Below are positions 60,585 to 64,000 of a stretch of 64,000 nucleotides of DNA, piece by piece. Both the position numbers and the translations under genes were made by a program. The notes beneath the pieces were generated by a model. The model was not told the origin of the DNA. It did no database searches and saw only the letters and a list, made by a program, of their open reading frames with translations. Position 1 is the stretch's first letter, and every line of letters starts with the position of its first letter. Source of the DNA: Solirubrum puertoriconensis (lineage in GTDB: Bacteria > Bacteroidota > Bacteroidia > Cytophagales > Hymenobacteraceae); the NCBI RefSeq assembly GCF_001483135.1, contig NZ_LNAL01000008.1:310001-374000 (forward strand), given 5' to 3'.

Positions 60585-62162
60585 TTACAGCTCCTTGCGT
60601 AGGCGCGCTACCGGAATGTTCAGCTGCTCGCGGTACTTGGCCACGGTGCGGCGGGCAATGTTGTAGCCACGGGTGTTCAGCATCTTCTCCAGCTTATCGT
60701 CGGAGAGCGGCCGGCGCTTGTCTTCGGCGTCGATGATTTCCTTGAGGATGTGCTTCACCTCACGGCTCGAGGCATCTTCGCCCGAGTCGGTAGCAATGCC
60801 TTCGGAGAAGAAGTATTTGAGCGGGTAGATGCCGAACTCCGTTTGCACGGCCTTGGAGTTGGCCACGCGCGACACGGTGCTGATGTCCATGCCGATTTCC
60901 TGGGCAATGTCCTTCAGAATCATCGGGCGCAGCTTGCTCTCGTCGCCTTCCAAGAAGAAATCCTTCTGGTAGCGCACAATGGCATCCATGGTGCGCAACA
61001 GGGTTTGCTGGCGCTGCTTAATGGCGTCGATAAACCACTTGGCCGCGTCGAGCTTTTGCTTCACGAAGGTTACGGCCTCTTTCAGCTTCTTGTCCTTCTT
61101 GGCGCCCTTGTCGTAGGCCTGGAACATCTCCTGGTAGTCGCGGCTTACGCGGAGGTCGGGCGCGTTGCGCGAGTTCAGCGTCAGGTGCAGCTCGCCGTTG
61201 TCGTTGGTCAGGATGAAGTCGGGGATGATGTACTGCACCCGTCCGCCGCCCGTGGGGTCGGAGCCGCCGGGTTTGGGATTGAGCCTCAGAATCAGGCCAA
61301 TAGCTTCCTTGATTTCCTCGTCGGTGAGGTCAAGCCGCTGCTGAATTTTGGGGTAGTGCTTCTTCGTGAACTCGTCGAAGGTTTCTTCCAGGATGCGCTG
61401 CGCGTGCTCCACCACGTCGTCATGGGGGCGGCGGTCGAGTTGCAGCAGCAGACACTCGCGCAGGTCGCGGGCACCAATGCCGGGCGGGTCGAAGGTTTGA
61501 ATCAGGCGCAAGGCTTGCTCAATTTCGGCCTCGGTGGCTTCGATGTTCTGCGAGAAGGCCAGATCGTTGGCAATGGCGCCTAGGTCGCGTCGGATGTAGC
61601 CGTCGGCATCGATAGAGCCAATCAGCTGCCGGCCAATGGCCTCGTGCTTTTCGTCGAGGTCCATGAAGCGCAGCTGCTCAAACAACGAGTCCGTGAGCGT
61701 GCTGCTGGTGTCGGCCAGGGGCATGTCGCGCTCTTCCTCGTCGCCGCCCATATCGCCCTGCATTTTGTAGCCGGCAATTTCGTCGTCGTTGAGGTAGTCT
61801 TCGAGGTCTAGGTCGTCCGAGTCCTTGGTTTCGCTGGTGTCTTCGTCGCGGGGTAGCTCTAGCTCCGGTTCCGGCGTTTCGTCGAAGTCTTCGTCGAGGA
61901 TGTTTTCGTCGTTGTCGTACTCTTCGCCTTCGGTTGGTTCGTCGGCGGTGTCGTCCTGGTCGTCGCCAAACTCATCGTCGGCGTCGTCATCGGCCATGTC
62001 AGCCTCTTCCGCGTCGCCTTCTTCAAGCGCCGGGTTGGCCTCCAGCTCTTCTTTGATGCGCATTTCAAGCTCCGCCGTGGGGATTTGGAGGAGCTTGATA
62101 AACTGTATTTGTTGGGGCGACAGCTTCTGCGAGAGAAGCTGTTTCATGTCTAGTCGTTGCAT
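60585..62162 (-). CDS. rpoN: RNA polymerase sigma-54 factor
   Basis: A 525-residue sigma factor for -24/-12 promoters. Region I is QQIQFIKLLQIPTAELEMRI at the N-terminus; a very acidic region II follows (about residues 50-150, mostly Asp and Glu); the core-binding part has IQTFDPPGIGARDLRECLLL; the helix-turn-helix region has DIAQEIGMDISTVSRVANSK; and the RpoN box ARRTVAKYR lies at residues 503-511. The ATG giving MQRLDMKQLL was chosen (the next Met, five codons on, is also possible). No sigma-54 activator gene is in the window. Confidence 0.97.
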   Translation of the reverse strand: MQRLDMKQLLSQKLSPQQIQFIKLLQIPTAELEMRIKEELEANPALEEGDAEEADMADDDADDEFGDDQDDTADEPTEGEEYDNDENILDEDFDETPEPELELPRDEDTSETKDSDDLDLEDYLNDDEIAGYKMQGDMGGDEEERDMPLADTSSTLTDSLFEQLRFMDLDEKHEAIGRQLIGSIDADGYIRRDLGAIANDLAFSQNIEATEAEIEQALRLIQTFDPPGIGARDLRECLLLQLDRRPHDDVVEHAQRILEETFDEFTKKHYPKIQQRLDLTDEEIKEAIGLILRLNPKPGGSDPTGGGRVQYIIPDFILTNDNGELHLTLNSRNAPDLRVSRDYQEMFQAYDKGAKKDKKLKEAVTFVKQKLDAAKWFIDAIKQRQQTLLRTMDAIVRYQKDFFLEGDESKLRPMILKDIAQEIGMDISTVSRVANSKAVQTEFGIYPLKYFFSEGIATDSGEDASSREVKHILKEIIDAEDKRRPLSDDKLEKMLNTRGYNIARRTVAKYREQLNIPVARLRKEL

Positions 62163-62283
62163 AACTCGGTACGCGTGCTTCCGCTGCCGTAGGAGGGTGC
62201 GGCTTCTGCCAAAGATAGCCTTTTGTGTACTTGAGTAGCACGCCAAAGGTTGGTGCGAAATGCGGCTTACGAACCGTCGAAAT

Positions 62284-62398
62284 GTAGCGCCGACGCTGCA
62301 GTCCACGTCCGCTAAGGGTAACCTTAGCCATCTGCGCCCAGGAAGCACGAGTAGGAGGAAAGGCTATCCGGAGACGCGGCCTGCAGCGTCGGCGCTAC
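62284..62398. repeat. REP/MITE-like element with an 18-bp perfect terminal inverted repeat
   Basis: GTAGCGCCGACGCTGCAG at 62284-62301 is repeated as its exact complement at 62381-62398, with 79 bases between. The similarity of the arms continues loosely inwards, and the centre has its own hairpin (GCTAAGG / CCTTAGC, 62311-62328, loop GTAA). Only one copy is seen here. The form suits a RAYT-mobilised REP pair or a miniature transposon, or a large transcribed hairpin. Confidence 0.7.
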
Positions 62399-62450
62399 CG
62401 CTCGCGACAACAATTGTGCAGGCAAACGCGGACTGAAGTGCGCGCTCCTG

Positions 62451-62458
62451 TATTTTTG
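62451..62458 (+). promoter_or_regulatory. Putative -7 box (TATTTTTG) of asnS
   Basis: Matches TAnnTTTG, 24 bases before the asnS start. It lies downstream of the inverted-repeat element, so the element need not be transcribed with asnS. Confidence 0.42.
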
Positions 62459-62482
62459 CCGGCTCATCTCATTGCCAACACA

Positions 62483-63877
62483 ATGTCCGTCAGAAGATCA
62501 AGCGTAGAGGCACTGCTGGCTAGCCAAGAGCTAGACCGCGAAGTGCTCGTGAAAGGCTGGGTACGCACCCGCCGCGGCAACAAATACGTGCAGTTTATTG
62601 CCGTGAACGACGGCTCCACGATTAATAACCTGCAGGTTGTAGCCGACGCTGAGAAGTTTCCGGAGGAAACGCTGAAGGACGTGGCCACCGGCGCCTGCGT
62701 AGCCGTGCGCGGCACCTTGGTAGCCTCGCAGGGCAAGGGCCAGTCGGTTGAAATTCAGGCTTCGGAAATTGAAGTGCTGGGCAAAGCCGACCCCGAAACC
62801 TACCCGCTCCAGAAGAAAGGCCACTCGCTCGAGTTCCTGCGCGAAATTGCGCACCTGCGCCCCCGCACCAACACCTTCGGGGCGGTGCTGCGCCTGCGCC
62901 ACGCGCTGGCTTTTGCGGTGCACCAGTACTTTAACGACCGTGGCTTTTTCTACGTGCACACGCCCATCATCACCGGCTCCGATGCCGAGGGTGCCGGCCA
63001 GATGTTCCGCGTAACCACGCTCCCCGACCAAAATCCGCCGCTCAACGAGCAGGGCCAGGTAGATTATAAGGAAGACTTCTTCGGCAAGGCCACCAACCTC
63101 ACGGTTTCGGGCCAGCTCGAGGGCGAGGTGGCCGCCATGGCCCTGGGTAAGGTGTACACCTTCGGCCCCACGTTCCGCGCCGAGAACAGCAACACGGCCC
63201 GCCACCTAGCCGAGTTCTGGATGATTGAGCCGGAAATGGCCTTCTACGAGCTCGAAGACAACATGGGCCTGGCCGAGGACTTCCTGAAGTACCTCGTGCG
63301 CTACGCCCTCGAGAAGTGCCCCGCCGACCTGCAGTTCCTCAACGACCAGTACGACAAGGAGCTCCTAGGTCGGTTGCAGTTCATCATCGACAACGACTTC
63401 CAGCGCCTGACCTACACCGAGGCCGTGGAAATCCTGAAGTCGGCCAAGCAAAAGTTCGAATTCCCGGTGGATTGGGGCACCGACCTGCAGTCGGAACACG
63501 AGCGCTACCTGGTGGAGAAGCACTTCGAGAAGCCCGTAATCCTGACGAACTACCCGAAGGACATCAAGGCCTTCTACATGAAGCTCGACGAGGACGGCCG
63601 CACCGTGCGGGCCATGGATGTGCTGTTTCCCGGCATCGGCGAAATCATCGGTGGCTCGCAGCGCGAGGAAAACCTGGAGAAGCTGCAGCAGCGAATGCAG
63701 GAAATGCACGTGCCCGAAGAGGAGCTGTGGTGGTACCTCGATCTGCGCCGCTTCGGCTCAGCCCCGCACTCGGGCTTCGGCCTGGGCTTCGAGCGCCTGG
63801 TGCTGTTCGTAACGGGTATGGCCAACATCCGCGACGTGATTCCCTTCCCGCGCTTCCCGAAGAACGCGGAGTTTTAA
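62483..63877 (+). CDS. asnS: Asparaginyl-tRNA synthetase
   Basis: The 464-residue class IIb enzyme charges tRNA-Asn. The N-terminal OB fold ([20 protein letters not shown]) binds the anticodon; the catalytic core has [20 protein letters not shown], motif 2 in [20 protein letters not shown], and motif 3 in [16 protein letters not shown]. The insert before the core and the NSNT loop separate it from AspRS. The ATG giving [11 protein letters not shown] was chosen. It is divergent from rpoN and has its own terminator. Confidence 0.97.
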   Translation: MSVRRSSVEALLASQELDREVLVKGWVRTRRGNKYVQFIAVNDGSTINNLQVVADAEKFPEETLKDVATGACVAVRGTLVASQGKGQSVEIQASEIEVLGKADPETYPLQKKGHSLEFLREIAHLRPRTNTFGAVLRLRHALAFAVHQYFNDRGFFYVHTPIITGSDAEGAGQMFRVTTLPDQNPPLNEQGQVDYKEDFFGKATNLTVSGQLEGEVAAMALGKVYTFGPTFRAENSNTARHLAEFWMIEPEMAFYELEDNMGLAEDFLKYLVRYALEKCPADLQFLNDQYDKELLGRLQFIIDNDFQRLTYTEAVEILKSAKQKFEFPVDWGTDLQSEHERYLVEKHFEKPVILTNYPKDIKAFYMKLDEDGRTVRAMDVLFPGIGEIIGGSQREENLEKLQQRMQEMHVPEEELWWYLDLRRFGSAPHSGFGLGFERLVLFVTGMANIRDVIPFPRFPKNAEF

Positions 63878-63898
63878 GTGGGTCCAAACTTTACATGA

Positions 63899-63928
63899 AA
63901 AAGCCAGCACTGCAGGGTGCTGGCTTTT
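63899..63928 (+). terminator. Terminator of asnS
   Basis: A perfect 12-bp stem (63899-63910 and 63917-63928) with a 6-nt loop; the second arm ends in TTTT and more T follow. Confidence 0.9.
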
Positions 63929-64000
63929 CGTTTACAGGAAGGTCAAAACGGCCTTTTCATAGAGGTTCGCGAATCTGTCGGGCTTGTTGCGGGAACAGAG

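Larger units (their letters stand above)
62163..62482. other. 320-base divergent region between rpoN and asnS
   Basis: It contains the structured repeat at 62284-62398 and the -7 box at 62451. No gene was recognised. The promoter of rpoN probably lies in 62170-62280. Confidence 0.5.

Overview
The window looks like a chromosome segment of a GC-rich (about 60 % by eye) member of the Bacteroidota, most likely Hymenobacter or a close relative in the Hymenobacteraceae. The evidence is SusC-type TonB-dependent receptors with an N-terminal carboxypeptidase-like domain, an OmpA protein with PD40 repeats, an OmpP1/FadL porin, many lipoproteins, an almost complete absence of Shine-Dalgarno sequences, TAnnTTTG boxes in front of several genes, and a 3-hydroxykynurenine route of tryptophan breakdown. 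No rRNA, tRNA, CRISPR array, prophage or complete insertion sequence was seen. About 50 protein genes could be supported; two large gaps and many bidirectional hairpin terminators separate the transcription units.

Layout. 1-2 kb: the 3' end of a helicase-nuclease and a REP-type (RAYT) tyrosine transposase homologue. 1.3-13.9 kb: mostly housekeeping genes (GNAT, EamA transporter, dusB, CPBP protease, cdsA, glutamate dehydrogenase, psd, a lipoprotein/ATP-grasp ligase pair, free methionine sulfoxide reductase, ribD, prmC). 13.9-20.1 kb: a nucleotide-sugar operon (acyltransferase, tviB, galE, rfbB, tviC, rfbA) broken by AT-rich palindromes. 20.3-28.7 kb: chrA, an Fe(II)/2-oxoglutarate oxygenase, a multidomain OmpA protein, floA-nfeD, a Crp-like regulator, a DinB protein. 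28.7-39.8 kb: proS, cell-envelope lipoproteins, a FadL porin, a DPP IV-like peptidase, a TonB_C lipoprotein and a GT-C membrane protein. 39.8-59.9 kb: kynurenine catabolism (ALDH, SDR, 3-hydroxyanthranilate dioxygenase, ACMS decarboxylase, kynureninase, kynurenine monooxygenase), split by a glycosylation module (two GT2 enzymes, a methyltransferase, a large membrane protein) and by alkB plus two paralogous TonB-dependent receptors. 59.9-64 kb: a PAP2-like protein, rpoN and asnS.

How the parts work together. kmo, kynU, the dioxygenase, the ACMS decarboxylase and the ALDH give a nearly complete path from kynurenine to 2-aminomuconate; tryptophan dioxygenase and the RidA-type 2-aminomuconate deaminase are not in the window. 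The nucleotide-sugar genes supply UDP-GlcNAc/GalNAc uronic acids, UDP-galactose and dTDP-4-keto-6-deoxyglucose, but the matching glycosyltransferases and exporters are not beside them.

The most striking signal is not a gene. The palindrome CCTAGG occurs about 93 times by hand count, against roughly 20 expected from base composition, although CTAG is usually avoided in bacteria. It sits in nearly every intergenic gap, often as GGCACCTAGG, sometimes in the loop of a terminator, and inside genes it almost always encodes Leu-Gly through the otherwise minor codon CTA. A second non-coding signal is an 18-bp perfect inverted repeat enclosing about 79 bp between rpoN and asnS, which looks like a REP/MITE element and may relate to the RAYT gene at the left end.
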